From NCBI GenBank assembly GCA_963677085.2, contig CAXXFH010000005.1, positions 372,001 to 436,000 of the forward strand: a stretch of 64,000 nt of DNA. Direction: 5' to 3'. A program made the position numbers and the translations under genes. This document shows positions 26,033 to 34,504 of the stretch, one piece after another (positions within the stretch are counted from its first letter, which is position 1; each line of letters begins with the position of its first letter). The notes under the pieces are model-generated. The model worked only from the letters and a program-made list of their open reading frames with translations. It searched no databases and was not told the origin of the DNA. This stretch comes from G963677085 sp963677085 (lineage in GTDB: Bacteria > Planctomycetota > Planctomycetia > Pirellulales > Thermoguttaceae).

Positions 26033-27759
26033 GTGATCTGGCAAAACAACGCGAACTACGCCGCCTGATCGCCGGATTCTGCGATGGCGCATTGGACGAC
26101 TCCGGAGTGAGCCAACTCGAAGACTGGCTGCGCAACGATCGTGATGCGTTGCGATATTACGTAGCCCATGCCGGTCTGCACGCCTCACTGGCCTGGATGA
26201 TTTCGGTCCAGCACGAACCTTCGGCCTATTCTCCTGGCATCGACGACCCGACCGTCATCCGCAAGCCGCGCCGTGCGTTGGGTGGTTTGGCACGAGGCCT
26301 GCAACGAGCACGGGCGTTCTTCGCCCAACCGACCCATTTCTCGCTCGGAATCGCTGGCCTCGTCGTAGCCGTCATTGTTGCGGTGCTTGCGCTGCTGACG
26401 GTACCCGGCTTTCGGTCGCGCGAGATGGCAGCGCCCGACACCGTGGTGCCCTCGCCGATTGTGGCAACCCTCGGACGCAGTCAAGACGCGGTTTGGGCCC
26501 CGGGCCAGACACGCACTCAGCGGGGCATCCACTTGCGGGCAGGCTATCAACTCGAGTTGGAGGCCGGCCTTACTGAAATCGACTTTTCTACCGGCACGCG
26601 GGTGGTCCTCGAAGGACCGGCAACCTTCGACGTGGTTTCGGACCGTAGTGGCCGACTCGAGGTGGGGCGCCTCGTAGCTACTGTCGCCGGCAACGCCAAG
26701 GGATTTATCGTGAATACGCCGTTGGCCGCTATTGTGGATCTGGGCACGGAGTTTGGCGTGTCGGTCGAAAGTAACGGGCCCGTCGACGTGCATGTATTCC
26801 AGGGAAGCGTCGAGATACGTCCCGAGGCGCAGCAAAATGTCACGTCTGCGCCGCGGCTGAAGGCCGGTGCTGGGATGCGGCTGTTACCTGGTCAGCAAGA
26901 ACCTACGCTCACCGAAGTTGGGCAACGACTGTTTGCAACCTCGCGACAGTTCCTCAAACAGACCAAAGCGGAAGACGACGCGGTTGCTTACTGGAAATTC
27001 GAAGAAGCAGAATCGTTCGAGGGTCAACGCAACTGGAATGCACTGCGCAGTTGCGTTCCGCCGGGCCATCACCTCGATTGGTACTCGTCCATCGACGGCC
27101 GTTACTTCAGTTCAGAAGAAGTGCCGCCCGCCCGCATGTTTGCCAAGGGATATTCGCCTGGGCAACACTCACTCGACGCAGAACAATCACTGTTGCCGGG
27201 CAATGTGTTATTTGTCCACGGCACGATGTGCGAAGGTTTCGAGCACGTGCCTGGCGTGTATACCCAGTTTGCATTGCCGGAGTTCACGGTAGAAGGATTC
27301 TTCCAATCGAAGAGTGATGCACGGCAGGACGTAGTGTTTTACGGCGATCGGTTTGTCATTTATCTCGACAAGGGGCAATTGTTTTTTGAGGCCAACGGAT
27401 GTCGTGCCGTGCTAGGTAAGCAAGGAGAATACGCCGACGGCCGTTGGCACTACTTCGCAGCGAGCTGCCAAGTGCAAGAGCGGGGCAACACCTTGTTGCT
27501 GCGTGCCTTGGCACCAACAGACCGGAAGTTCGCCAGGGCCTCGGCGGTGGCCGACACGCTGGACGATTCTTTTCAGAACGTTGCCGTGGGCGGCCATCTC
27601 GGCGGGCATATGTTCCAGGGATTGATCGATGAAGTGCGTTTCTCCCGCGGCGTGCTCGGCGACGACGCCCTGTTGGCGGTGCCCGCATCGGAGGAAGATC
27701 CCCTTCCGCCAATAAATCGCGATAGTCGACAAGAGAAGAATGAATCGTTCGTTGAGTAA
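26029..27759 (+). CDS. Membrane FecR-LamG protein, probable anti-sigma factor
   Basis: A 576-residue protein. The N-terminal cytoplasmic region (residues 1-100; RLIAGFCDGALDDSGVSQLEDWLRNDRDALRYYVAHAGLHASL) resembles an anti-sigma-like helical head. A single membrane segment follows at about residues 104-124 (SLGIAGLVVAVIVAVLALL). The extracytoplasmic part has a FecR domain (GIHLRAGYQLELEAGLTEIDFSTGTRVVLEGPATFDV, then NTPLAAIVDLGTEFGVSV) and a C-terminal LamG/concanavalin-like domain (FTVEGFFQSKS, GRWHYFAASCQV, GLIDEVRFSRGVL). The GTG start is within the sigma gene's stop. It probably senses an outer signal and controls the sigma factor; this is inference from coupling and domains. Confidence 0.88.
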   Translation: MSDLAKQRELRRLIAGFCDGALDDSGVSQLEDWLRNDRDALRYYVAHAGLHASLAWMISVQHEPSAYSPGIDDPTVIRKPRRALGGLARGLQRARAFFAQPTHFSLGIAGLVVAVIVAVLALLTVPGFRSREMAAPDTVVPSPIVATLGRSQDAVWAPGQTRTQRGIHLRAGYQLELEAGLTEIDFSTGTRVVLEGPATFDVVSDRSGRLEVGRLVATVAGNAKGFIVNTPLAAIVDLGTEFGVSVESNGPVDVHVFQGSVEIRPEAQQNVTSAPRLKAGAGMRLLPGQQEPTLTEVGQRLFATSRQFLKQTKAEDDAVAYWKFEEAESFEGQRNWNALRSCVPPGHHLDWYSSIDGRYFSSEEVPPARMFAKGYSPGQHSLDAEQSLLPGNVLFVHGTMCEGFEHVPGVYTQFALPEFTVEGFFQSKSDARQDVVFYGDRFVIYLDKGQLFFEANGCRAVLGKQGEYADGRWHYFAASCQVQERGNTLLLRALAPTDRKFARASAVADTLDDSFQNVAVGGHLGGHMFQGLIDEVRFSRGVLGDDALLAVPASEEDPLPPINRDSRQEKNESFVE

Positions 27760-27804
27760 TGTACAAGCCATCTTCCGTCCCTCGGTATAGGAAAGGATGT
27801 AGAA

Positions 27805-28566
27805 ATGTTGAAGCGAAGTATGTTTTGGGCGGTAATTGTTGCGCTGGCAGCGACCACGCCGGCCGCGGCGGACCTGATCGCTCACTGGGAGTTCGACAAC
27901 GCGACGAACGTTGGGGAAGCGACGCTCAGCGACGACTTGACCGTCGTTGGGGACGCGAGCTACTCGGCTGCCGGAAAGATCGGCGGTGCTTTGGCGCTTG
28001 ATGGCTCGGGCGACTATCTCCACTTGGACGGCGACGCTCTGCCCACCGATATCCCCACCGGCAACAGCAGCTACTCGGTGGCCGCATGGATTCAAACGAG
28101 TGCGCAAAAGAGCAACGGCATCGTGGGGTGGGGTATTGCTTCCACTGGCCGTTTCAACGGCTCTCGCACCGGCACCACCAACGTCGTGCAGAACTACAGT
28201 TGGAGTCTTACTTACGACATCATTCGCACGGGTGTCGACTACGCCGATGGTCAGTGGCACCATTTCGCGGCAACCTACGATGCTGCCACCGGCGAAAAGA
28301 AACTCTACTGGGACGGAAACCAACTCGGCGCGGCGCTGACGTTGCCCGCTGTGTTGAACGTGGGGGCGGAGAACTTTCGCCTGGGAACAATTCACCAAAC
28401 GTACGGCGACGAAGATTTCAACGGCCTGCTGGACGACGTGCGGATTTACAGCCACGCGCTGAGCGGCGACGAAGTGGCCGACCTGGTGCCCGAGCCGTCG
28501 ACATGGACTTTGCTTGGAATCGGCCTTTTGGGATTGTTCGGTTGGCGGCGCCGGTTTCGTTCGTGA
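27805..28566 (+). CDS. LamG domain protein with PEP-CTERM sorting signal
   Basis: A 253-residue exported protein. The signal peptide is MLKRSMFWAVIVALAATTPAAAD. A LamG domain fills the middle (LIAHWEFDNATNVG, GGALALDGSGDYLHLDGD, YSVAAWIQTSAQKSNG, GQWHHFAATYDAATGEKKLYW, GLLDDVRIYSHALSGDEV). The C-terminus is a textbook PEP-CTERM: VPEPSTWTLLGIGLLGLFGW followed by arginines, the signal used by exosortases. It starts 45 bases after the FecR-LamG gene and has AGGAAAGG upstream. It may be the surface partner recognised by the LamG of the neighbour. No exosortase is in the window. Confidence 0.92.
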   Translation: MLKRSMFWAVIVALAATTPAAADLIAHWEFDNATNVGEATLSDDLTVVGDASYSAAGKIGGALALDGSGDYLHLDGDALPTDIPTGNSSYSVAAWIQTSAQKSNGIVGWGIASTGRFNGSRTGTTNVVQNYSWSLTYDIIRTGVDYADGQWHHFAATYDAATGEKKLYWDGNQLGAALTLPAVLNVGAENFRLGTIHQTYGDEDFNGLLDDVRIYSHALSGDEVADLVPEPSTWTLLGIGLLGLFGWRRRFRS

Positions 28567-28689
28567 GCACGCCAACGACGGCAAGGTGAATGGCCGGAAA
28601 TCGCTCGGTGGCGACCGGTCCGACAGCGGCGGTCGATATTGCCCGCTGCCCGTGGCCGGTACCGGCAGGAGGTTGGTTTCGCGCTGGCC

Positions 28690-28797
28690 ACAGGCAAGGA
28701 CGGCCCAAAAAATGACTTGCCGTTTTCCAAGGCAAAACGCGAGGGCCGTCGCGAAGCACGGCCCGGTGAATCGGCAAGTTATTTATCGGTCGATTCT
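28690..28797 (-). repeat. 105-bp intergenic repeat, copy E1
   Basis: Read on the minus strand it starts with AGAATCGACCG and has a stem ACTTGCCG/CGGCAAGT (28772-28779 and 28715-28722) followed by a run of six T. It is homologous to copy E2 at 47927-48030. It ends 24 bases before the lipoprotein start codon. Confidence 0.75.
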
Positions 28798-28821
28798 TAG
28801 ATGCAAAGGAGACGAGAACCG

Positions 28822-29409
28822 ATGCGGTTTACTCGAGCTTCTGCGATGTATTTGACGTTGTTCCTGTTGGTCGGATGTTCCTCGCGATTGCCGCACGAGG
28901 GACCAGCGTGGAAACCGGCGCGACAGGCGAGCGAGATGATATTCCTGTATGACAGCGACGGCGACGGCGTGCTGAGCGTGACGGAGTTGCAGGCGAGCCC
29001 CGGTTTGAGGGCGAGTTTGCAGCGTTGCGATGGCGACTTGGATGGTTGTTTGTGTGAAAGAGAACTTGCCGCCCGATTGAGTTTCTATCGTGATTGCCGT
29101 GATTTGCGTCTGCCCGTGGTGTGCGAAATCACGCACGACGGTCGACCGCTGGCGGGGGCCGTCGTCCGTGCCGTACCCGACAAGGCCCTTGGCGGCCTGA
29201 TCGAACCGGCGGAAGGCACCACCGATTCGCGGGGACGGGCCGCGTTGGCCACGGCGGAAACCACGGCCGCTGGGGTGCGCCCGGGCATGTTCACGATTGA
29301 AGTGACGAGTAGTGCGATTCCCGCGGGACAAGCCACCTTCGGGCTCGAGGCGGCACCCGACGGCGGTCCCAAGGGATTGCTCGCTCGTTTTGATGTCAGC
29401 GGCCGCTGA
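28822..29409 (+). CDS. EF-hand lipoprotein
   Basis: A 195-residue predicted lipoprotein: MRFTRASAMYLTLFLLVGCSS gives the lipobox cysteine. An EF-hand-like pair follows: DSDGDGVLSVTEL (a full calcium loop) and CDGDLDGCLCEREL. The C-terminal half (VVCEITHDGRPLAGAVVRAVPDKALGG, DSRGRAALATAET) is a carboxypeptidase-regulatory-like beta fold with a transthyretin-type look, common in planctomycete lipoproteins. The ATG at 28822 has AAGGAGA ten bases upstream; the earlier ATG at 28801 lies before it. It is next to the DUF1559 gene and likely cotranscribed with it. Confidence 0.82.
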   Translation: MRFTRASAMYLTLFLLVGCSSRLPHEGPAWKPARQASEMIFLYDSDGDGVLSVTELQASPGLRASLQRCDGDLDGCLCERELAARLSFYRDCRDLRLPVVCEITHDGRPLAGAVVRAVPDKALGGLIEPAEGTTDSRGRAALATAETTAAGVRPGMFTIEVTSSAIPAGQATFGLEAAPDGGPKGLLARFDVSGR

Positions 29410-29473
29410 CGTTGCCCGGCAGTCTAAACAATACTCGCGTTCTCTTCCTTCTTTTCTTAGCCACGATCGAATA

Positions 29474-30508
29474 ATGACGCCCATGGTTTCGTCGGTAAAG
29501 ACATGTTCGCGCCCACCACGAGGTTTCACTCTCGTGGAACTGCTCGTGGTAATCGCCATTATCGGCATTCTCATCACGCTGCTTCTGCCCGCCGTGCAGA
29601 GCGCCCGCGAGGCCGCGCGGCGATTGCAGTGCCAGAACAACCTGAAACAGTTGGGGGTGGCGGTGCTCAACCACGAGCAGGCCTACGGTTTTCTGCCCTC
29701 GGGCGGATGGGGATGGATGTGGCAGCCTGAGCCCGACCGGGGCAGCGGCAAACGGCAGCCCGGCGGTTGGGCCTATTGCCTTCTGCCCTATCTCGAACAG
29801 ACGGCGCTCTACAAGCTAGGAAGCGGCGATAGTGCTGCCGACTTGAAAGCCGCAAACGCCGAGCGGTGCCAAACGGCGCTAGCGATGTTCTACTGCCCAA
29901 GCCGCCGTGCGGCAGCGCCCTATCCGCACAACAAGGCGTATTACAATGCCAACAGCACGGAGTCGGCCGGCAAGTCCGACTATGCTGCTTGCGCTGGCGA
30001 CACGAAGTTCTGCCAATTCGACAACGGGCAGACCGGCCACGGACCGCCAAGTCTTGCGGAGGGCGACCGAGGAGACTACGCTTGGCCCGACACGTCGGAT
30101 TTTACGGGCGTCATCTACCTGCGCAGCGAAGTGACCATGGCCCAAATCCGTGACGGTACGAGCAACACCTATCTGATTGGGGAGAAATACCTCAACCCCG
30201 ATCAGTACACCAGCGGGACCGATTGGGGCGACAACGAAAACCTGTTCTGCGGGTACGTAAACGACAACCAGCGTACGGCCTACCCCGATTGGCCGCCGCA
30301 ACAAGATCGGGCCGGCGACGCTCGACTGTTCGAGGTCTTCCCGGGCCACATGATTACCTGTAGCTTCGGCAGCGCACACAGCGGAACGTGCAACTTTGTC
30401 TTCTGCGATGGCTCGGTCCACTCGATCAGCTACACTATCACGCCCGAGATTCATGCACGGCTCGGTAATCGTCGCGACGGGCAGCCGATTCCCGACAGCA
30501 TGTTCTGA
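29474..30508 (+). CDS. DUF1559 pilin-like protein
   Basis: A 344-residue protein of the planctomycete DUF1559 family. A type IV pilin-like N-terminus is clear: GFTLVELLVVIAIIGILITLLLPAVQSAREAARRLQCQNNLKQLG, with the prepilin peptidase glycine before the phenylalanine and the conserved glutamate. Next come the family's CYxNN-like and CPSRR segments, and near the end SAHSGTCNFVFCDGSVHSI, the H-X9-DG motif. Such proteins occur in tens of copies per planctomycete genome and may form a surface pseudopilus-like layer. The ATG at 29474 is chosen so that the prepilin leader is short. Confidence 0.95.
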   Translation: MTPMVSSVKTCSRPPRGFTLVELLVVIAIIGILITLLLPAVQSAREAARRLQCQNNLKQLGVAVLNHEQAYGFLPSGGWGWMWQPEPDRGSGKRQPGGWAYCLLPYLEQTALYKLGSGDSAADLKAANAERCQTALAMFYCPSRRAAAPYPHNKAYYNANSTESAGKSDYAACAGDTKFCQFDNGQTGHGPPSLAEGDRGDYAWPDTSDFTGVIYLRSEVTMAQIRDGTSNTYLIGEKYLNPDQYTSGTDWGDNENLFCGYVNDNQRTAYPDWPPQQDRAGDARLFEVFPGHMITCSFGSAHSGTCNFVFCDGSVHSISYTITPEIHARLGNRRDGQPIPDSMF

Positions 30509-30573
30509 TGTCACGGCACCCGGTTTCCCGCCGTATGGGAGGTCCCGACCTTCGCGGACCCCAGCACCGCTGT

Positions 30574-31533
30574 TCATCTTGCTTCGGGACCAACCATCGG
30601 CTTTTGTCCGATGAAATCCATTCGTCGCAGAGCAGTTTGGATCTTCTCCCGATCCAATGCCCGAAACCGTCGGAATGGCTCGGCCATGAAATCATCGCAG
30701 ACACCGAGACACGAGAGGGCACATTTGAGGCCCTTGATCACGGCCGAGCCGTGCTGGCCGACGTGGTAAAGGTTTTCTGCCAACTCCATCACCTGTTCGT
30801 GCAACTGGATAACGCGGTCCACATCGTGAGCCGCGGCGGCGTGAAACAGTTCGACATAAAGCTGCGGACAAAGATTTGCACCGCCGTTGACACCGCCGTC
30901 GGCACCCAGCAACACGGCCTCGGCCAAAAGCTCCTCGGGTCCAACGAGAACCGACCACTCGGGCCGATGGCGTCGGATCATTCGCAGCGCGCGATGGAAG
31001 TAGATCATGTTGCAGGAACTATCTTTCAGGCCGACGATGCCCGGCAGGTCCATGGCCCCGCGCAGGAGTTCGAGGCTGAAGTTAACCTTCGTGTGGCTGG
31101 GCATGTTGTACAGAAACAGCGGCAACGGCAGTTCGGCCGTGATGTTGGCCAGATATTCCATCAACTCGGGCTGCGCGGCGGGTGAATAATAGGGGGCCGA
31201 AAGGACAACGGCCGAGGCCCCGGCGTCGGTCGCGTGATGGGCCAAGTTGACCGATTCGGTAAAGGCCGTGTCGGTAATGCCGACCAGCACGGGCACGCGG
31301 CTGGCAACCTGTTCGCACACGCGGTCGATCAGCTCGCATCGCAAGCGGTAACCCAAGCTGGGGCCCTCGCCCGTAGTGCCAAGAATGAATAATCCTTGCA
31401 CCTGGCCACCGAGAATATGCTCGACAAGACGCTCTAAGCCCGGGATGTCGAGCGTGTCGCGATCGCACAGGGGCGTGATCATCGGAGGAATAATACCACG
31501 AAGTGGCTTGGGAAGCTGAGTCGACTCGGTCAT
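30574..31533 (-). CDS. Dihydrodipicolinate synthase/N-acetylneuraminate lyase family aldolase
   Basis: A 319-residue TIM-barrel aldolase. Family marks: GIIPPMITPLCDRDTLDIPGLERLVEHIL, LGTTGEGPSLGYRLRCELI, VLVGITDTAFTES, APYYSPAAQPELMEY, LFLYNMPSHT with the conserved tyrosine, and GIVGLKDSSCNM with the Schiff-base lysine. It could be a sialic-acid lyase (NanA) or another keto-acid aldolase; the position at the end of a sialidase-symporter operon favours NanA-like, but this is not decisive. The ATG at 31533 has AAGGA nine bases upstream. Confidence 0.85.
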   Translation of the reverse strand: MTESTQLPKPLRGIIPPMITPLCDRDTLDIPGLERLVEHILGGQVQGLFILGTTGEGPSLGYRLRCELIDRVCEQVASRVPVLVGITDTAFTESVNLAHHATDAGASAVVLSAPYYSPAAQPELMEYLANITAELPLPLFLYNMPSHTKVNFSLELLRGAMDLPGIVGLKDSSCNMIYFHRALRMIRRHRPEWSVLVGPEELLAEAVLLGADGGVNGGANLCPQLYVELFHAAAAHDVDRVIQLHEQVMELAENLYHVGQHGSAVIKGLKCALSCLGVCDDFMAEPFRRFRALDREKIQTALRRMDFIGQKPMVGPEAR

Positions 31534-31659
31534 TACCACGGTTCCTTGTGTAGCTGCCGTACCTCCCGCAATCCGCAAATCCTCTCGCGATCGCGTTCAT
31601 CAAGATACGGCTATCGAATAATACCACAAACTTTCGTGTTTATGATTGCGGATGTTGGG

Positions 31660-32736
31660 TCATCGGTTGGTCAGTTCATGCCACAGGTCGCACATTGCCT
31701 GGGCTTCCGGTTGCGATTCGGGGCGCAATGTGGCACGAAGAACCACTCGTGCCCCGGTTTCGTGCACGAGATTTCCGAGCCGTCGGACATAGTCCTCCCA
31801 GCTTTCGTCGGGCTCAGCCGGCAAACGGCTGTGCAACACGGTACCGGTCTCCTCGCATCGCTGGAGAAGCCATCGCGTGTCGTACGATTCGGGGTTGCCC
31901 AAATCGATGGCCTTCACGCAGGACATGGCTGTAAGCATCTCGAACAACCGCGCGTGCTTGCCACAGTAATGGAGGAAGATGCCGCCAAACTCTGCGGCCG
32001 CTTTCTCGACGGTGGGAAGAACCAGTCGTTCGATCGCGGCGGGCGAGAGCAGCGTGGCCGTGTCTTCGCAAAGCCGAATGCCGGCCTCCGGGAAGTACAG
32101 GCCCTCGGGACAACCATGGCCGTGGATCATCGACGTACGCTGCTCGCCCAACAGACGCTTTACCTCGCCTGCGGTGCGCAGGATAACCTCCAAACAGATC
32201 GCAAAAAGCTCGTCGATCCAAGCGGCCTTCGTGTCGTCTAAAATCTCGTAGAAGATTTCGTTGCCGTAGAGCAAATGAGCGACATTCAGCACGCTTTGCG
32301 TATCGGCCTGATAGGCGGCGATGCCCGCGGGCTGGTGCTGACGATGCACCTCGTAGAACTGCGCGGCCAGTTGCATGAGTTGCGTTTGGGAAACGTCGAC
32401 ATCCCGGGCGGCACGGATCGAATCGGCCGAGAGCGGGGCCCCGTGCCAGGGCATCGAACCGTCTTGCACCTTGTAGTCCTGCCCCATGATGCCGGGCACA
32501 AAGGTGGTGCCGAGGTTCGGGCGGACCGTTGGAATTCCGTCGCTGGGCCAGTCGACCACCGCTTCCGCCCGACGCATCTCCGACTGCCACATTTTCTCGG
32601 GCGCGTAGAATCGCTCGCGATAGCCGTCGGTGTCGTACAGTTCGCCGTTGCTGGCCGGAATGAAGATCAGGCTGGGACCCTCGCCTCGCCAAAAGGCCTG
32701 GTGCAGTTCGTGTTTCTGGAGGTTTTCGACGGTCAT
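31660..32736 (-). CDS. Uroporphyrinogen decarboxylase-like (URO-D) protein
   Basis: A 358-residue protein with the URO-D fold, probably not a heme enzyme. Visible: IFIPASNGELYDTDGYRERFYAPEKMWQSEMRRAEAVVDWPSDGIPTVRPNLGTTFVPG, SMIHGHGCPEGLYFPEAGIRLCEDTATLLSPA and FLHYCGKHARLFEMLTAMSCVKAIDLGNPESYD; the latter HxCGxxxxLFExLTxMxCVKAID resembles corrinoid methyltransferase-type URO-D proteins. Such proteins are abundant in planctomycete catabolic loci without a corrinoid partner. The ATG at 32736 has GGAG seven bases upstream and is preferred to the ATG at 32778. It follows the SSS gene by 60 bases. Confidence 0.75.
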   Translation of the reverse strand: MTVENLQKHELHQAFWRGEGPSLIFIPASNGELYDTDGYRERFYAPEKMWQSEMRRAEAVVDWPSDGIPTVRPNLGTTFVPGIMGQDYKVQDGSMPWHGAPLSADSIRAARDVDVSQTQLMQLAAQFYEVHRQHQPAGIAAYQADTQSVLNVAHLLYGNEIFYEILDDTKAAWIDELFAICLEVILRTAGEVKRLLGEQRTSMIHGHGCPEGLYFPEAGIRLCEDTATLLSPAAIERLVLPTVEKAAAEFGGIFLHYCGKHARLFEMLTAMSCVKAIDLGNPESYDTRWLLQRCEETGTVLHSRLPAEPDESWEDYVRRLGNLVHETGARVVLRATLRPESQPEAQAMCDLWHELTNR

Positions 32737-32796
32737 CTTGATGCTCCGGTGGATACCAGGGGCGACGGTGTTTTGCATTCTGCAAACACTTTGCCG

Positions 32797-34434
32797 TCAC
32801 TCACAATGGTCGTCTCCTGGGTTATCTGTCTGCAGACCTCGACCTGCCACGAGCAGGCCGACTAATAACCCGACAACGACAATTGTTGCCGTACCAACCA
32901 CGGGAATCAAGAACTTGTGCAACGGGCATCGAAAAGAGGCCCATTCGACCGGCCACCAGGGCATGGGCGAGAGGCTCATCCAGAGGATCATCGCCACGCC
33001 GGCCACCACTCCCACGATTGCCGCAAAACTGCCTGCACGTCGCGAAATGAGCCCCAACAGGAAGACACCGAGCATACCGCCGACAAAGATGCCCGAGAGA
33101 ATCCACCACGCATCAAGAACACTCTTTACGCCGATCAGCGAAATGGCCACGGTGGTGCCGAGTGCGCCGAATGCAAGGGTCGTTGCGTAGAGTACGGTCA
33201 TCGACTCTCGCTCGCCCGCTTCGCACCGGACAAACCGCTTGTAGATGTCTGATAGCACGATGGTAGCCGAACTGTTCAAGCTGGTATCGATACTGCTCAT
33301 AGCGGCGGCGAAAATAGCGGCGATCAGCAGGCCGGCCATGCCGGCGGGCAGCTTGGCGACAATGAAATGTGGCAGAACCTTGTCGCCGATCTCGGCCGGT
33401 TGAAGCTTCGCAGCCTCCTCGGCGATTGCCGCCTCGCGCTCCGTCGAATCGGTCACGGGACCATCGACGCCGGAAGCGTCCGATTCCGCTAGCCGGGCGG
33501 CCGCCACCTTGTATCGCACTTCGGCAAGCATCTCGGGCTGCGTTTGATAGTAAGCGAACAGTGCCGTACCGATAAAAAAGAACACAGCCGAAATGGGCAG
33601 ATAAAGCAGAGCGCCCAGCCAAACCGACTTGGCCGCTTCACGGTCGCTACGAGCCGTCTGATACCGCTGGACAAAACTTTGATCGATACCAAAATTGTTC
33701 AGGTTCATTACCAGCCCGTAGACCAGCACGACCCAGAAAGTAGGCGCGGTCAATGTGGCGCCGAAACTACCCAAGCTGAACTTATTGTTTTCGGCAGCGA
33801 TGGCGAAAACCTGCCCTGGCCCCCCGGGCATGTCGATCAAGAGAATGACGACAACGCCGATTGCACCGATCATCAGAACGATACTCTGGGCCACATCGGT
33901 CCAAATAACGGCCTCGATACCGCCAAGCAACGTATAAAGGGTGACCAGCGCGCCGGTGACGATGATGATGGTGGCCATGTCCCAGCCCACCAGGGCGTGA
34001 AGCCCCAGGGCAACGCCGAGCATGATGGAACCCATTCGCACGACTTGCGTCAGCAGGTAACAGATCACGGCCAGCATGCGTGCCCAGGTGCCGAAACGTC
34101 GCTCCAAATGTTGATAGGCAGAAATCTCGCCCGTACGACGGTAGAACGGTACGAAAACGCTTACCGCAATCATAGCCGCCAGCGGAAGCGAAAGGCCGAA
34201 AACGAACGAATTCCAGTTGCTACCGAACGCCTTGCCTGGCACGCCGATGAAGGTGTTGCTGCTGAGATACGTTCCGAAGATCGACATACCCACGGCCCAG
34301 CCGGGCAGCGAGCGATTGGCGGCCATAAACCCTTCCGTCGTTCGACTATTGCGCACGAACCAGCACCCAAAGGCGACGACCCCCAGGATGTAAACGACGA
34401 GCACGGCAATGTCGATGGCCGGTAGCGTTTCCAA
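32797..34434 (-). CDS. SSS family sodium:solute symporter
   Basis: A 545-residue membrane transporter with about 13 membrane segments. Marks: AIDIAVLVVYILGVVAFGCWF, GTYLSSNTFIGVPGKAFGSNW, YQHLERRFGTWARMLAVICYLLTQVVRMG, GGIEAVIWTDVAQSIVLM, NLNNFGIDQSFVQRYQTARSDREA and AAIFAAAMSSIDTSLNSSATIVLSDIYKRF. The long insertion around VAAARLAESDASGVDGPVTDS is a cytoplasmic or periplasmic loop. The TTG at 34434 is used because GGAG lies eight bases upstream; the frame itself opens upstream at 34473, inside a hairpin. The substrate is probably a sugar acid, as in the first locus, and its sequence resembles the symporter half of the Kelch fusion. Confidence 0.87.
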   Translation of the reverse strand: METLPAIDIAVLVVYILGVVAFGCWFVRNSRTTEGFMAANRSLPGWAVGMSIFGTYLSSNTFIGVPGKAFGSNWNSFVFGLSLPLAAMIAVSVFVPFYRRTGEISAYQHLERRFGTWARMLAVICYLLTQVVRMGSIMLGVALGLHALVGWDMATIIIVTGALVTLYTLLGGIEAVIWTDVAQSIVLMIGAIGVVVILLIDMPGGPGQVFAIAAENNKFSLGSFGATLTAPTFWVVLVYGLVMNLNNFGIDQSFVQRYQTARSDREAAKSVWLGALLYLPISAVFFFIGTALFAYYQTQPEMLAEVRYKVAAARLAESDASGVDGPVTDSTEREAAIAEEAAKLQPAEIGDKVLPHFIVAKLPAGMAGLLIAAIFAAAMSSIDTSLNSSATIVLSDIYKRFVRCEAGERESMTVLYATTLAFGALGTTVAISLIGVKSVLDAWWILSGIFVGGMLGVFLLGLISRRAGSFAAIVGVVAGVAMILWMSLSPMPWWPVEWASFRCPLHKFLIPVVGTATIVVVGLLVGLLVAGRGLQTDNPGDDHCE

Positions 34435-34457
34435 AAGTCGTTCTCCGGATCGTTGAA

Positions 34458-34497
34458 TTTTTCTCGTTCCCAAGCCGGAGCTTGGGAACCAGAAAAA
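34458..34497. repeat. 40-bp palindrome, GTTCCCAAGC type
   Basis: TTTTTCT and AGAAAAA form the outer stem and GTTCCCAAGC/GCTTGGGAAC (34466-34489) the inner stem, one mismatch between, with a CGGA loop. A related palindrome lies at 39165-39208. It stands between the stop of the sialidase-like gene and the SSS start codon and could be a terminator or an attenuator. Confidence 0.75.
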
Positions 34498-34504
34498 GCG
34501 GTTT

